This document shows, piece by piece, positions 1 to 9,118 of a stretch of DNA of 64,000 nt (position 1 is the stretch's first letter; the number at the start of each line of letters is the position of its first letter). The DNA is taken from contig CP085928.1 in the NCBI GenBank assembly GCA_020735665.1, forward strand, positions 1,528,501 through 1,592,500. Direction: 5' to 3'. The position numbers and the translations under genes are program-made. Origin of the DNA: Lachnospiraceae bacterium GAM79. Its GTDB lineage: Bacteria; Bacillota; Clostridia; Lachnospirales; Lachnospiraceae. The notes under the pieces were generated by a model. The model saw nothing but the letters and a program-made list of their open reading frames with translations, was not told the DNA's origin and made no database searches.

Positions 1-1040
1 TCTGCTTTTCGTGCTTCCGCATCCATATACATGCTTCGGAATTTATAGATCTTGAACTTCTTACCATTCTTACCGATACGGTACTGCGAGAAGAAGATCG
101 GTCCCGGTGATGCAATATAGATACATGGTGCAAGGATGATCGTAAGAATGCCTGTAAAGATACATCCCACAATTCCACCAAGGATATCGATTGCCCGCTT
201 CACAAAAGCCTGATACATCGTTATATATGTAGTGCTGACGGTCAGTACATGATGACCAAGCTGTTTATCGAATACATACTGATAATTAGAAAGCTCTGCC
301 GGAACACGCACCCGCACATGAACCGTGATTCCCATATCTGCAAGCTGTCCCAGAAGATTCTCCGGAATATGCTTCTCAAATGGTATATTCACATAGACCT
401 CATCTACCCAGCCATGCATGATCTGTTCCAGAACTTCGTCTGAATATGTATATATACTAAGCTCCAAATCTGCATATTCTGTATTGTAGCTTTCTGCCTC
501 ATCCTCAGTTGCATCTAATAATACAACACCTGCAACCCGATACAGATTATAGTATTCTGTATCCATTTCTGCAAGTAACGCATTCAGATATTCTTTGACT
601 GTCACGATCACAATAGATTTCTTTGCCACACGATGTCTTCGTATATATTCCTTCCAGAGAAGTGTAACCACATAACCCATAACCAGATAAATCATGCCAA
701 ACAAAGCCATAACCTTTCTGGAATAGGCCGCACCCATCTTCATCATGAACAGAACAAATACTGCCAGAAGTACAACCAGTACAGACTGCTTCACGGATGC
801 GATTGCTTCACGAAAACGTCCTCGTTGCAATACGCCTTTATATATATGACATACTATGGTAACCAATAATTGAAATAATGTCAGAAGTACGGCTATTGTC
901 CGATATAACTTACTATGATACGGATTCTCTGTTCCCATCCGTATAAAATACGCCATACAATAAGATGCATGCAGTGCTATCAGATTCAGCACTGTAAAAT
1001 CCAGATGTTTTAACCAGCCCTGCGGTCCTTTTCTATACAT
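1..1040 (-). CDS. Polyprenyl glycosyl-phosphotransferase (sugar transferase), partial
   Basis: The reading frame is open from an ATG at 1038-1040 to the left window edge, about 346 codons, so the C-terminal catalytic part is missing. A GAGGGA ribosome binding site precedes the ATG. The N-terminal third is several hydrophobic membrane segments. A soluble region follows, then another membrane segment, then the start of the bacterial sugar transferase domain, recognisable by SPGPIFFSQYRIG and KFRSMYMDAE. Family members transfer a hexose-1-phosphate from a UDP-sugar to undecaprenyl phosphate at the inner membrane, the first step of exopolysaccharide or capsule repeat synthesis. The UDP-sugar pyrophosphorylase and glycosyltransferases upstream on the same strand fit this. 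The sugar specificity cannot be read here. Confidence 0.85.
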   Translation of the reverse strand, partial: MYRKGPQGWLKHLDFTVLNLIALHASYCMAYFIRMGTENPYHSKLYRTIAVLLTLFQLLVTIVCHIYKGVLQRGRFREAIASVKQSVLVVLLAVFVLFMMKMGAAYSRKVMALFGMIYLVMGYVVTLLWKEYIRRHRVAKKSIVIVTVKEYLNALLAEMDTEYYNLYRVAGVVLLDATEDEAESYNTEYADLELSIYTYSDEVLEQIMHGWVDEVYVNIPFEKHIPENLLGQLADMGITVHVRVRVPAELSNYQYVFDKQLGHHVLTVSTTYITMYQAFVKRAIDILGGIVGCIFTGILTIILAPCIYIASPGPIFFSQYRIGKNGKKFKIYKFRSMYMDAEARKA

Positions 1041-1105
1041 TGTATTCCCTCATTTCCCTCATAAATGTGTTCATCATGTATCTTTATCAAGTCAAGCTAT
1101 ATAAA

Positions 1106-1160
1106 TATAGTTGTTAATGGCTTAGAAATCCTTAACGCTTCTTAGCCACTAACAACTATA
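1106..1160. repeat. 21-bp inverted repeat hairpin
   Basis: Two 21-nt arms (1106-1126 and 1140-1160) pair with only two mismatches around a 13-nt loop. It lies between the pyrophosphorylase gene and the downstream sugar transferase gene. There is no good T-run on either side, so it is not a typical intrinsic terminator. It could be a weak terminator, or arms like those of the intergenic elements below but without a core. Confidence 0.6.
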
Positions 1161-1267
1161 ATTCAATTCTTATTAAAAGTCAATTTTCTACGTTTAAGTT
1201 GAGTGTAGAAATTTCCGGAAATAATACTGTTATTTTAGGCAAATTTTCCAAAGTATTCGACGCAGTT

Positions 1268-2494
1268 CTACAACTTATATCCATTCTTCTTTAACAGCGC
1301 TCTCGCTGTCTCCGGTGAATCCACACCTTCTGCATTCTTGATCGGGGCGAATTCATAGTCTCTGACAACCTCGAATGGCAGACAGTCATTCATGAACTGA
1401 AGCATATCAAGAGCAAGTGTCTCGAACTTATAGCCGTTCGGCTCCGCAGGCTTTACCAACTCTTTTTTCTCATTCATATATGGAATAACCTTCTTCGCAG
1501 CATGAAGCGGCATATTCTCGTTTAAGAGCACCTTCAACTGATCAACCGGGAAGATATAATTTAAGATCACCCCATAGTTATAGGCATAGTCACCGTTTGC
1601 ATTTTTCTCAAACCGCATATCATCTGTTAATTCATAATATTCTACGATATGTGGCTTTCCATCCAGATTACAAAGGACGCCTACCCGTTCATATGGATCT
1701 GCTTTCTTTACGACTTTTGCTGCCGACTGGTAATCCTCCATCATCATTGCTCCAAGGAATACCGGGTCTGCGATCTTCTGTAAGACATTGTCTACAGCGA
1801 ATACATTGATATACCGGATGCCTTCTTTATCAAGCTGTTCTACCAGTCCTGCCCGTTTCATGGATGAGAACCAGCCACCATTTCCATTTGGTGACAGGCA
1901 GATCTTTGATGGTGCTTCCATCAATATCTTTCCATTAAAATCAACGGATGGTACCAGCTCCTGTTTGAAGAAATGCAGATACTCCTCCTTATATTCAAAA
2001 TTCTTATGCTCTGCAAAGAAGGATGTCGTTGCTTCGTAGTTCTTATCACTGGTCATGATATAGAGATGGATCCATCGTCCAAGTGTCCTCACAACAGTCA
2101 GGATCGTCTTCACCTGACATTCGAAGATATAGAGATCTCTCGTCAGTCCGATATTGTATGTGCCCTTCGGCCCATCAAATCCAAGTCTGGTTCCCTGACC
2201 TCCGGCAAGCATAACAAGAGCGAGCTGTCCTTTCTGGATCGCCGTCTCGCCAAGTACCTTGTAAGCGAATTCGTATTCTTTGATCGTATCAAGCGTTAAT
2301 GCCGCTGTCGGTGTGATCGAGCCGGTCTTTCCGGCTGTGCCTTTTTCTTTTAACACATCAAACATCGAGAAGTCTATCTCGCCGATCTGTAACAGCAGGC
2401 TCTGCTTCTCTTCATCGTTTAGTTCATCATAATAGGCGAGCACATGCTCCTGCCCGTACTTTTTCAAAATTTCCAAAGCGTTTTCATATGTCAT
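1268..2494 (-). CDS. UDPGP-family UDP-sugar pyrophosphorylase (UTP--sugar-1-phosphate uridylyltransferase)
   Basis: 408 residues. The nucleotide-binding motif LAGGQGTRLGFDGPKG lies near residue 96. It is diagnostic of the eukaryote-like UDPGP family, which makes UDP-GlcNAc, UDP-glucose or UDP-galactose from UTP and a sugar-1-phosphate. A substrate loop with NGNGGW follows near residue 205. Such an enzyme would feed activated sugars to the neighbouring sugar transferases. The gene lies between a glycosyltransferase gene upstream and a sugar transferase gene downstream on the same strand, but a 430-bp gap holding repeat elements separates it from the former. The start is the ATG at 2494 behind GAGGGA. 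Which sugar-1-phosphate it uses is unknown. Confidence 0.85.
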   Translation of the reverse strand: MTYENALEILKKYGQEHVLAYYDELNDEEKQSLLLQIGEIDFSMFDVLKEKGTAGKTGSITPTAALTLDTIKEYEFAYKVLGETAIQKGQLALVMLAGGQGTRLGFDGPKGTYNIGLTRDLYIFECQVKTILTVVRTLGRWIHLYIMTSDKNYEATTSFFAEHKNFEYKEEYLHFFKQELVPSVDFNGKILMEAPSKICLSPNGNGGWFSSMKRAGLVEQLDKEGIRYINVFAVDNVLQKIADPVFLGAMMMEDYQSAAKVVKKADPYERVGVLCNLDGKPHIVEYYELTDDMRFEKNANGDYAYNYGVILNYIFPVDQLKVLLNENMPLHAAKKVIPYMNEKKELVKPAEPNGYKFETLALDMLQFMNDCLPFEVVRDYEFAPIKNAEGVDSPETARALLKKNGYKL

Positions 2495-2519
2495 ATATTT
2501 TCCCTCACATTTCTATGTC

Positions 2520-2675
2520 GCCACTATGTATGAGGTTAACTATACTATTATTCCGCAAAACGCTTCCGCTCTATCTTCGACGTAGCGGTACATAAGGCTG
2601 CAAAGGACGCAGCCTAAGTACCGACGCTCAGATAGGTTTGCTTCATAATATATAGCAAAACCTCATACTCGTGGC
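2520..2675. repeat. Intergenic palindromic element, alpha core (copy A)
   Basis: The alpha-type core starts with TTATTCCGCAAAACGCTTCC and ends with GGTTTGCTTCATAA. Its apex stem is GGCTGC/GCAGCC inside GGTAC/GTACC. The core is enclosed by imperfect locus-specific arms reading GCCAC...TATGAGGTT on the left and AACCTCATA...GTGGC on the right. It begins 25 bp upstream of the pyrophosphorylase start codon, so it would lie in that gene's leader if transcription starts upstream. Confidence 0.8.
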
Positions 2676-2702
2676 ATTTACGTTATCTTGTTTTACACTG
2701 TC

Positions 2703-2770
2703 AGTTAATAACTATAGATACATTGTATGCAACAAACCGCGCTTTGCGGAATACAATATCTGCTTTACAT
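2703..2770. repeat. Deletion remnant of an alpha element (copy B')
   Basis: Only the two ends of an alpha core remain, joined as AACAAACC-GCGC-TTTGCGGAATA. Partially complementary flanks surround them. Its left flank (GTTAATAACTATAGATACAT...) resembles the left arm of the neighbouring copy B (GTTAATGACTGCGGATATAT...), so the two may come from a local duplication followed by loss of the core. Confidence 0.6.
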
Positions 2771-2775
2771 AGCCA

Positions 2776-2918
2776 GTTAATGACTGCGGATATATTGTAT
2801 GTAGCAAACCTCTCTTTGCGTCGGTACTTAGGCTGCGTATTTTGCAGCCTTATGTACCGCTACGTCAAAGATAGAGCGGAAGCGTTTTGCGGAATACAAT
2901 ATATCCGCAGTCATTAAC
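2776..2918. repeat. Intergenic palindromic element, alpha core (copy B)
   Basis: Perfect 24-bp inverted arms (2776-2799 and 2895-2918) enclose an alpha core in the opposite orientation to copy A. The apex stem is GGCTGC/GCAGCC. The right arm ends 9 bp from the stop codon of the glycosyltransferase at 2928. Confidence 0.9.
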
Positions 2919-2927
2919 GTCCGTTAT

Positions 2928-3668
2928 TCAATGCATAACACGTTTTCTCACTTCTAACGTCTCTTTAAAGACCTTTGCTACATCCTTTAATCCAATCCTT
3001 CTTCCGCCCCTGCTGTCATCCCGGCTGTAGTTCAGCTCAATCGGAGCTTCGCAGATCTTTCTGCCATCTTTTGCTGCCATGGCAAGGATCTCAATATCAA
3101 ATGCATATCCTTCTGCCTGCATCTGGCTGACGATTGGTTTGATCACTTCTTTTTTGAATAACTTGATACCGGTCTGTGTATCGTGGGTGTTCAGATGGAA
3201 CATCATCTTTAACATCAGATAATATCCATAGCTCATAATCTTACGCAGCATCGGATAATGGAGCTTCGATTCCGGATGCAACTTGGAACCGATCACGATA
3301 TCGGCGTTCTGCTCCTTCATATCTTTTAAGAATCGTTTCAGCAGGATCGGTGGCAGTTCCAGATCGGAATCCAGAAATGCGATGTATCGTCCCTCTGCTG
3401 CTGCGATCCCTGTCCGGATGGCATGTCCTTTTCCACCATTCGGCTGATACGAGATCCCCCTGATATGGGTATCCTGCATTTCAGCCCGGTGGATACACTC
3501 TGCGGTATTATCTGCACTTCCGTCATCAACTGCTATGATCTCATACCGTTTGACGAAACCGGACAACACCCTGCTGGTTTCAAGCAGATTATCTGCTATA
3601 TGTGTTCCTTCATTATAGGCGGGCATGACGACAGATAGGGTCATATCCCCTTCCTTATTTGTTTCCAT
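2928..3668 (-). CDS. Family 2 glycosyltransferase, dolichol-phosphate-mannose-synthase type
   Basis: About 246 residues. A GT-A fold start VVMPAYNEG is followed by DDGSADNT, the DxD-like FLDSDLELP, and GSKLHPES. This order is typical of polyprenyl-phosphate glycosyltransferases such as DPM1/GtrB, which load a sugar from a nucleotide donor onto a lipid phosphate. No large membrane anchor is visible at the C-terminus. I chose the ATG at 3668, which has AGGAG ten bases upstream; a TTG at 3674 and an ATG at 3638 are alternatives. It follows the ribbon-helix-helix gene by 26 bp and is the last gene of the exopolysaccharide operon. Confidence 0.85.
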   Translation of the reverse strand: METNKEGDMTLSVVMPAYNEGTHIADNLLETSRVLSGFVKRYEIIAVDDGSADNTAECIHRAEMQDTHIRGISYQPNGGKGHAIRTGIAAAEGRYIAFLDSDLELPPILLKRFLKDMKEQNADIVIGSKLHPESKLHYPMLRKIMSYGYYLMLKMMFHLNTHDTQTGIKLFKKEVIKPIVSQMQAEGYAFDIEILAMAAKDGRKICEAPIELNYSRDDSRGGRRIGLKDVAKVFKETLEVRKRVMH

Positions 3669-3694
3669 GGTCAATGTTCTCCTGTCTGACAGTC

Positions 3695-3886
3695 TTATTC
3701 TTCTATGTTCGCCTGTTTTACGATACCGTAGACTGCCTCTCTGACGATTTCCGACATGGATACACCTTTTTGCTTTGCATACTTTGAAAGCAGTTCATGT
3801 GTATCTGTGTCGATTCTTAGTCTCAGAATTGTGTCTTTCCGTTTATCGGTCGGTCTTCCCGGACCTCTCTTGATTTCCTCTGCCAT
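3695..3886 (-). CDS. Small ribbon-helix-helix (CopG-like) DNA-binding protein
   Basis: 63 residues. A basic N-terminus with RGPGRP is followed by TILRLRIDTDTHELLSKYA, then SMSEIVREAVYGIV. This strand-helix-helix pattern is that of Arc/MetJ/CopG repressors, which bind DNA as dimers through the beta-strand pair. The gene lies between two glycosyltransferase genes in the same transcription direction. It may autoregulate the polysaccharide operon or be an antitoxin without a toxin partner; no toxin-like gene is adjacent. The fold call is fairly secure, the role is not. Confidence 0.75.
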   Translation of the reverse strand: MAEEIKRGPGRPTDKRKDTILRLRIDTDTHELLSKYAKQKGVSMSEIVREAVYGIVKQANIEE

Positions 3887-3909
3887 CTCCCTGCTCCGTT
3901 TCTTTTTAT

Positions 3910-4653
3910 TTAAAGAAAATACTTCTTTACTCCATGTATCGCATATCCTGCAAAATATCCAAGTGACTTCACTGTTCCAAATCCCATCTTCCGGTATACC
4001 TGATACGTCATCTTTGCAGAATGTAATTTGGAACCTGATTTACTGTTCTTCACCATCCGGTAAAGCAGTAACGGTTCATTGATGCCTGCTGCCTCCCCGT
4101 ATTTCTTAAGGATCTGCAGCCAGCAGATATAATCCTCGTGAGCATCATCATCCCCCATCGGGAACTCTGCTGCCACCTCACGCTTCATCACTACGGATGA
4201 GCAGTTGATCACATTTCCATATAACATACCTTTATAAGTGATCTTCTCCGGTACCGGCAAGATCCGCCCGGTATGGGTTCCGTCCTCTTCCATCAGTTCT
4301 CTGGCAGTTGAGGATAATACCACTCCGGTCTTCTTCATAACAGCAAGCTGCTTTGAGAGCTTTCCCGGCCGCCAGATATCATCGGAATCTAAGAATGCTA
4401 CATATTCGCCCTCTGCAAGCTGCACACCTTTATTTCTCGTTGCTGCTACGCCAAGATTGGTTTCATTCTTATATAGTCTAACCTGTGGATTGCTTTTATA
4501 TTCTGCCAAGCACTCCGTCGGATCCTCCGGTGAACAGTCGTCGATCACGATGATCTCTGATATCACATCCTGACAAAGTGCGGAATCGATTGCCTGTTTA
4601 ATTGTTCTACTGCAATTATATGCCGGAATGATCACGGATACTTCTGGTTTCAT
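3910..4653 (-). CDS. Family 2 glycosyltransferase
   Basis: 247 residues. VSVIIPAYNCSRTIKQAIDS at the N-terminus, VIDDCSPEDPT, and AFLDSDDIWRPGKL (the DxD metal and donor site) define a GT2 GT-A enzyme of the exopolysaccharide chain-building type. HEDYICWLQ in the second half matches the usual catalytic ED acid/base region. The start codon directly abuts the stop codon of the upstream sugar transferase, implying translational coupling. Acceptor and donor sugars are unknown. Confidence 0.88.
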   Translation of the reverse strand: MKPEVSVIIPAYNCSRTIKQAIDSALCQDVISEIIVIDDCSPEDPTECLAEYKSNPQVRLYKNETNLGVAATRNKGVQLAEGEYVAFLDSDDIWRPGKLSKQLAVMKKTGVVLSSTARELMEEDGTHTGRILPVPEKITYKGMLYGNVINCSSVVMKREVAAEFPMGDDDAHEDYICWLQILKKYGEAAGINEPLLLYRMVKNSKSGSKLHSAKMTYQVYRKMGFGTVKSLGYFAGYAIHGVKKYFL

Positions 4654-6114
4654 TTACTTCTTTTCCTCTACACTATAGAAGGCATCCTCGGCTTCATCAT
4701 GCGGATGCTTGATGCCTGTTTTCTTTGTCTTGTCTTCACGGATCGCTGTCGTCTGATTTGCATCGATTCCTTCCGTGTTCTCCTTCTGGAATAAGATCTT
4801 GAAGGTCAGCAGGATCAGCTTCAGATCCAGCCATAAGGAATACTGCTCATAATATGTCAGATCAAGCTTCACCTTATCTCTCGGTGTGGTGTTATATTTA
4901 CCGTAGACCTGCGCATATCCGGTAAGTCCGGCTTTCATCTTCAGACGATAATCGAATTCCGGGAAGGTCTCCCTGTACTGCGCTGCGATCTCCGGACGCT
5001 CCGGTCTAGGACCTACGACTGACATATCACCCTTTAAGATATTAAAGAGCTGTGGCAGCTCGTCTAAGTGTGTGGCACGGATCACACGGCCAACCGGTGT
5101 GATTCTGTCATCATGCTTTCTTGCAAGCTGTGCGCCATGTTCCTCGGAGTCCATCCGCATACTTCTGAATTTCATGATCTTGAATACCCTGCCATTTAGG
5201 GTCAGACGATCCTGTTTATAGAATACAGGGCCTCTGTCATAGAGCTTGATCGCAAGTGCGATCAGGATCATAAACGGTGAAAAGATAATGATCATGATCA
5301 GAGATACGATAATATCCATCAGACGCTTGAAGATCATATCTTCTCCTGTCAGTCCCTGGTTTCTGGATAATAATAACGGTGTATCAAACAAATGGATCGG
5401 TTCTGCTCCTAAGATAATGATATCCGATAACTTCGGTACCACATACGAACGGATTGAATGCTCGAAGCAGTATTTTACCAGTTCGTTTCTGATATATGCC
5501 TTTGTCTCACAAAGGATAACGCCATCGTACTGTAAGATTTTTTCTTTTAATGCTTTCTCACCTTCACTGACATGAATACGGTCAGCAATGATATATTTAT
5601 CTTTTCTGGCATTGATCTTATCAATGAATTCGGTCGGTGTCTTATATCCGTAGACAAGCAGTAAATGTCTCGGTGGATAGAACTTGCGGTACATCATCCT
5701 GCAGACAAATACCCATATAAATATAACTATGATCTCTAAGAATGTAAGCTCGATCATGTTCAGTGCCGGCAGATAATTACGGGCAATGATACACAGCTCG
5801 ATATAACCTACGATATTTGCACAGACCAATGATAATATTTGTGAAAAGAGAACATCCATCACCCGGAGGAAGCCTACTTTATAACCACCATACAGCTTCG
5901 TAAACAGATAAATGATAATCGCATACATACCGATTACCGCCCAGTTACCTTTGTTCCAGAACGGAATCTGGATAGCCTGAGTATTATCTGCATATTCGGT
6001 ATACCACATTCTCGCAAACAGCAGTACTTCCGCAGCTAACAGAAGCACGCCTTCCGAAAATGTAATAATACGTTTGTAAATGTCTCTCTTTCTCACATGT
6101 CTGGTTTCTTCCAT
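4654..6114 (-). CDS. Exopolysaccharide polyprenyl glycosyl-phosphotransferase
   Basis: About 486 residues and full length. Four N-terminal membrane segments lie at roughly residues 20-140. A Rossmann-like soluble part follows, then a membrane hairpin near 265-290. The catalytic domain then shows YDRGPVFYKQDRLT, KIMKFRSMR, THLDELPQLFNILKGDMSVVGPRPERPE and GLTGYAQVYGKYNTTP. It starts lipid-linked oligosaccharide synthesis by transferring a sugar phosphate to undecaprenyl phosphate. The ATG at 6114 follows GGAGATTGAT, a better fit than the longer frame open to 6147. It heads the run of genes down to 2928. It resembles the truncated gene at 1-1040, so two initiating transferases serve this region. 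Confidence 0.92.
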   Translation of the reverse strand: MEETRHVRKRDIYKRIITFSEGVLLLAAEVLLFARMWYTEYADNTQAIQIPFWNKGNWAVIGMYAIIIYLFTKLYGGYKVGFLRVMDVLFSQILSLVCANIVGYIELCIIARNYLPALNMIELTFLEIIVIFIWVFVCRMMYRKFYPPRHLLLVYGYKTPTEFIDKINARKDKYIIADRIHVSEGEKALKEKILQYDGVILCETKAYIRNELVKYCFEHSIRSYVVPKLSDIIILGAEPIHLFDTPLLLSRNQGLTGEDMIFKRLMDIIVSLIMIIIFSPFMILIALAIKLYDRGPVFYKQDRLTLNGRVFKIMKFRSMRMDSEEHGAQLARKHDDRITPVGRVIRATHLDELPQLFNILKGDMSVVGPRPERPEIAAQYRETFPEFDYRLKMKAGLTGYAQVYGKYNTTPRDKVKLDLTYYEQYSLWLDLKLILLTFKILFQKENTEGIDANQTTAIREDKTKKTGIKHPHDEAEDAFYSVEEKK

Positions 6115-6197
6115 ATCAATCTCCATCCCACCATGAGAGGTGGTCATCAGGTGGATATGCCACCTGCTTTCTCTTCATTTTTTTCTATTGGTATCGA

Positions 6198-7631
6198 TTA
6201 TTTTAACAGCTCACGGAGCATCTGGTTTACGGATGCCGGATCTGCCTTGCCCTTCATTGCTTTCATGGTCTGTCCGACCAATGCGCCAAGTGCTTTTTCT
6301 TTTCCGCCACGGAAGTCTTCGATCGCCTTTGGATTATTGGCAATTACTTCTTCTACAACCTTACGGAGTGCACCCTCATCATTTACGGTGGCAAGTCCAT
6401 GTTCTTTTACATAGCTTTCCGGTTCGATATCATCTGTAAATATCTTCTCGAATACTTCCTTTGCGACATTGCTGTTGATGGCTTTCGCATCTACCATCTG
6501 TATCAGCTTTGCAAGGTGCTCTGCGCTGAATGACAACTCATCTGCATCGATGGAATGTTCTTTCATCAAACGCATGGTCTCTCCCATCAGCCAGTTGGAT
6601 ACCTTCTTCGGATTTGCTCCGAGAGCGATCGTCTCCTCGAAAAGGTCTGCCATCTTCTTTGTATTTGTAATGATATCTATATCATAGTCTGGGATATCAT
6701 ACTCTTCTTTATACCGGATCTTCTTCTCATCCCGGAATTCCGGCTGACGGCTTCGGATCTCCTCCATCCACTCGTCACTGATCTGTACCGGTACAAGATC
6801 CGGATCAGGGAAATAACGATAATCCTGTGCATCCTCTTTGGAACGCATTGGATATGAATATTCCTTGGTATCATCCCATCTTCTGGTCTCCTGTACAACC
6901 TTTTCACCTGCCTCGATCAGGTCGATCTGACGTTCTCTCTCGTTCTCGATCGCATGGGCGATAGCCTTGAATGAGTTCAGGTTCTTTGTCTCTGTTCTTG
7001 TTCCGAATTCTTCTGCTCCGACTTCACGAACAGACAGGTTGACATCGGCACGCATCGAGCCTTCATTTAACTTACAGTCTGATGCTCCGAGATACTGGAT
7101 GATCAGACGTAATTTCTCAAGATAAGCAATTACTTCTTCCGCAGAACGCATATCCGGCTCAGATACGATCTCGATCAGAGGCACACCGGAACGATTGAAA
7201 TCCACCAGTGAACTGTCTGTATATGGATCATGTACCAGTTTACCTGCATCCTCTTCCATGTGGATCTCATGGATCCTTACGAATTTCTTCTTGCCCTCTA
7301 CTTCGATCTCTACCTTTCCGTTTCTGCAGATTGGGTAGTACAGCTGAGAGATCTGATAGTTCTGTGGATTATCCGGATAGAAATAATTCTTACGGTCAAA
7401 TTTACAGTTCTGTGTGATCGTACAGTTGGTTGCAAGACCGACAGCAACTGCTTTTTCTACTACCCCTTTATTCAGTACCGGAAGGGAACCCGGCATACCG
7501 GTACATACCGGACATGTATGCGTATTCGGTGCACCACCAAATGCGGTACTGCAGCCGCAGAATATCTTCGTCTTTGTCGCAAGCTCTACATGAACCTCCA
7601 GACCGATCACGGTTTCGTATACTTTACTCAT
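6198..7631 (-). CDS. gatB: Asp-tRNA(Asn)/Glu-tRNA(Gln) amidotransferase subunit B
   Basis: 477 residues, the usual length. YETVIGLEVHVELATKTKIF at the N-terminus, the zinc-site region CGCSTAFGG...CPVC, and GVPLIEIVSEPDMRSAEEV in the cradle domain identify GatB. The tail domain ends with NEGALR-like and GQTMKAMKGKADP segments. GatB kinases mischarged Glu-tRNA(Gln) or Asp-tRNA(Asn), after which ammonia from GatA makes the amide. It starts one base after the gatA stop codon. Confidence 0.97.
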   Translation of the reverse strand: MSKVYETVIGLEVHVELATKTKIFCGCSTAFGGAPNTHTCPVCTGMPGSLPVLNKGVVEKAVAVGLATNCTITQNCKFDRKNYFYPDNPQNYQISQLYYPICRNGKVEIEVEGKKKFVRIHEIHMEEDAGKLVHDPYTDSSLVDFNRSGVPLIEIVSEPDMRSAEEVIAYLEKLRLIIQYLGASDCKLNEGSMRADVNLSVREVGAEEFGTRTETKNLNSFKAIAHAIENERERQIDLIEAGEKVVQETRRWDDTKEYSYPMRSKEDAQDYRYFPDPDLVPVQISDEWMEEIRSRQPEFRDEKKIRYKEEYDIPDYDIDIITNTKKMADLFEETIALGANPKKVSNWLMGETMRLMKEHSIDADELSFSAEHLAKLIQMVDAKAINSNVAKEVFEKIFTDDIEPESYVKEHGLATVNDEGALRKVVEEVIANNPKAIEDFRGGKEKALGALVGQTMKAMKGKADPASVNQMLRELLK

Positions 7632-7632
7632 C

Positions 7633-9105
7633 TTACAGACCCCTTTCTGCTACAGCGGCAGGCTGCTTGTACTCTCTTGTCTGCTCAAATGCATATGCCG
7701 CCTGAATGATTGCTTTCTCGTTAAATGCATCTCCTACCATCTGGACACCGATCGGCATGCCGTCTTTGTCGTATCCGCATGGAAGGGAAATACCCGGAAG
7801 TCCTGCAAGGTTGACCGGAACGGTGTATACATCGCCCAGATACATCTTGATCGGATCGGATAAGGATTCACCCATGGTCAGTGCAGTTGTAGGTGCAACC
7901 GGACCGAGGATGATATCGTATTTTGCAAATGCTTTATCATAAGCCTGTTTGATCAGGGCTTTTACCTTAAGTGCTTTTACATAGTATGCATCATAGTAAC
8001 CGGATGACAGGGTAAAGGAACCTAACATGATACGTCTCTTTACTTCTGCGCCAAAGCCTTCGGAACGTGTCTTCTTATACATGTTGTGAAGGTCTGTGTA
8101 CTCTGCTGTACGATAGCCGTATTTTACGCCGTCGAAACGTTCCAGATTCGAGCTTGCCTCTGCGGATGCAATGATATAATATGCAGGAATTGCATATTCT
8201 ACCATACCAAGGTCAAATTCTTCCACGATCGCACCTTTTTCTTTTAATACTTCAGCTACATGGTACACAGCATCCTTGATCTCAGGATCCAGTCCTTCTG
8301 TGAAATAGTCCTTTGGAAGTCCGATGCGCATACCTTTTACATCGTCCTTTAATGCGCTTGTAAAATCATTATCCGTACGTTCTACAGATGTAGAATCTTT
8401 CTTATCATACCGGGAAATGATCTCTAATATCGTTGCACAGTCTGTTACATCCTTTGCAAGTGGTCCGATCTGGTCAAGAGATGAACCATATGCAACCAGA
8501 CCGTATCTGGATACTCTGCCGTAAGTTGGCTTGATTCCTGTTACACCACAGAATGCTGCCGGCTGACGGATCGATCCACCGGTATCGGAACCGAGTGCAC
8601 ACGGTACTTCTTCTGCTGCAACAGCGGCTGCTGATCCACCGGAAGAACCACCCGGAACTTTATTTGTATCCCATGGATTCTTTGTCTCGCCATAATAAGA
8701 AGTCTCGGTTGTACTTCCCATTGCGAACTCATCCATATTTGTCTTGCCTACGATCACGGCTCCTGCTTCCATTAATTTCACAACAGCATCTGATGTATAG
8801 GTCGGTACGAAGTTTGATAAGATCTTGGATGCGCAGGTGGTAAGTACACCGTTCTGACACATATTATCCTTGATCGCGATCGGTACACCTGCCAACGGGC
8901 TTGTCAGCTCGCCGCTGTTGATCTTCTTCTGTATTTCTTCTGCCTGTTTGAATGCACCTTCTTCATCTACGGTGATAAAACAGTTATATTCTTTGTCGTA
9001 TGTCTTTATATTCTCGATGCAGGCTTTGGTTGCTTCCATAACGGAGATCTCTCCGGCCTTGATCTTCTTTCCAAGCTCTACTGCTGTCATACTCATCATA
9101 TCCAA
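7633..9105 (-). CDS. gatA: Asp-tRNA(Asn)/Glu-tRNA(Gln) amidotransferase subunit A
   Basis: 490 residues. The amidase signature is complete: the catalytic lysine in AIKDNM, then GGSSGGSAAAVAA and GSDTGGSIRQPAAFCGVTG with the cis-Ser and nucleophilic Ser. GatA releases ammonia from glutamine and channels it to GatB. It lies between gatC (13-bp gap) and gatB (1-bp gap) in a standard gatCAB operon. Confidence 0.97.
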   Translation of the reverse strand: MDMMSMTAVELGKKIKAGEISVMEATKACIENIKTYDKEYNCFITVDEEGAFKQAEEIQKKINSGELTSPLAGVPIAIKDNMCQNGVLTTCASKILSNFVPTYTSDAVVKLMEAGAVIVGKTNMDEFAMGSTTETSYYGETKNPWDTNKVPGGSSGGSAAAVAAEEVPCALGSDTGGSIRQPAAFCGVTGIKPTYGRVSRYGLVAYGSSLDQIGPLAKDVTDCATILEIISRYDKKDSTSVERTDNDFTSALKDDVKGMRIGLPKDYFTEGLDPEIKDAVYHVAEVLKEKGAIVEEFDLGMVEYAIPAYYIIASAEASSNLERFDGVKYGYRTAEYTDLHNMYKKTRSEGFGAEVKRRIMLGSFTLSSGYYDAYYVKALKVKALIKQAYDKAFAKYDIILGPVAPTTALTMGESLSDPIKMYLGDVYTVPVNLAGLPGISLPCGYDKDGMPIGVQMVGDAFNEKAIIQAAYAFEQTREYKQPAAVAERGL

Positions 9106-9118
9106 TGTCCGTTACCTC

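Noticed and set aside
2723-2917. 64-codon plus-strand reading frame in the gap after the pyrophosphorylase gene
   Set aside because: It runs through repeat elements B' and B and has no ribosome binding site; it is a by-product of the palindromes.
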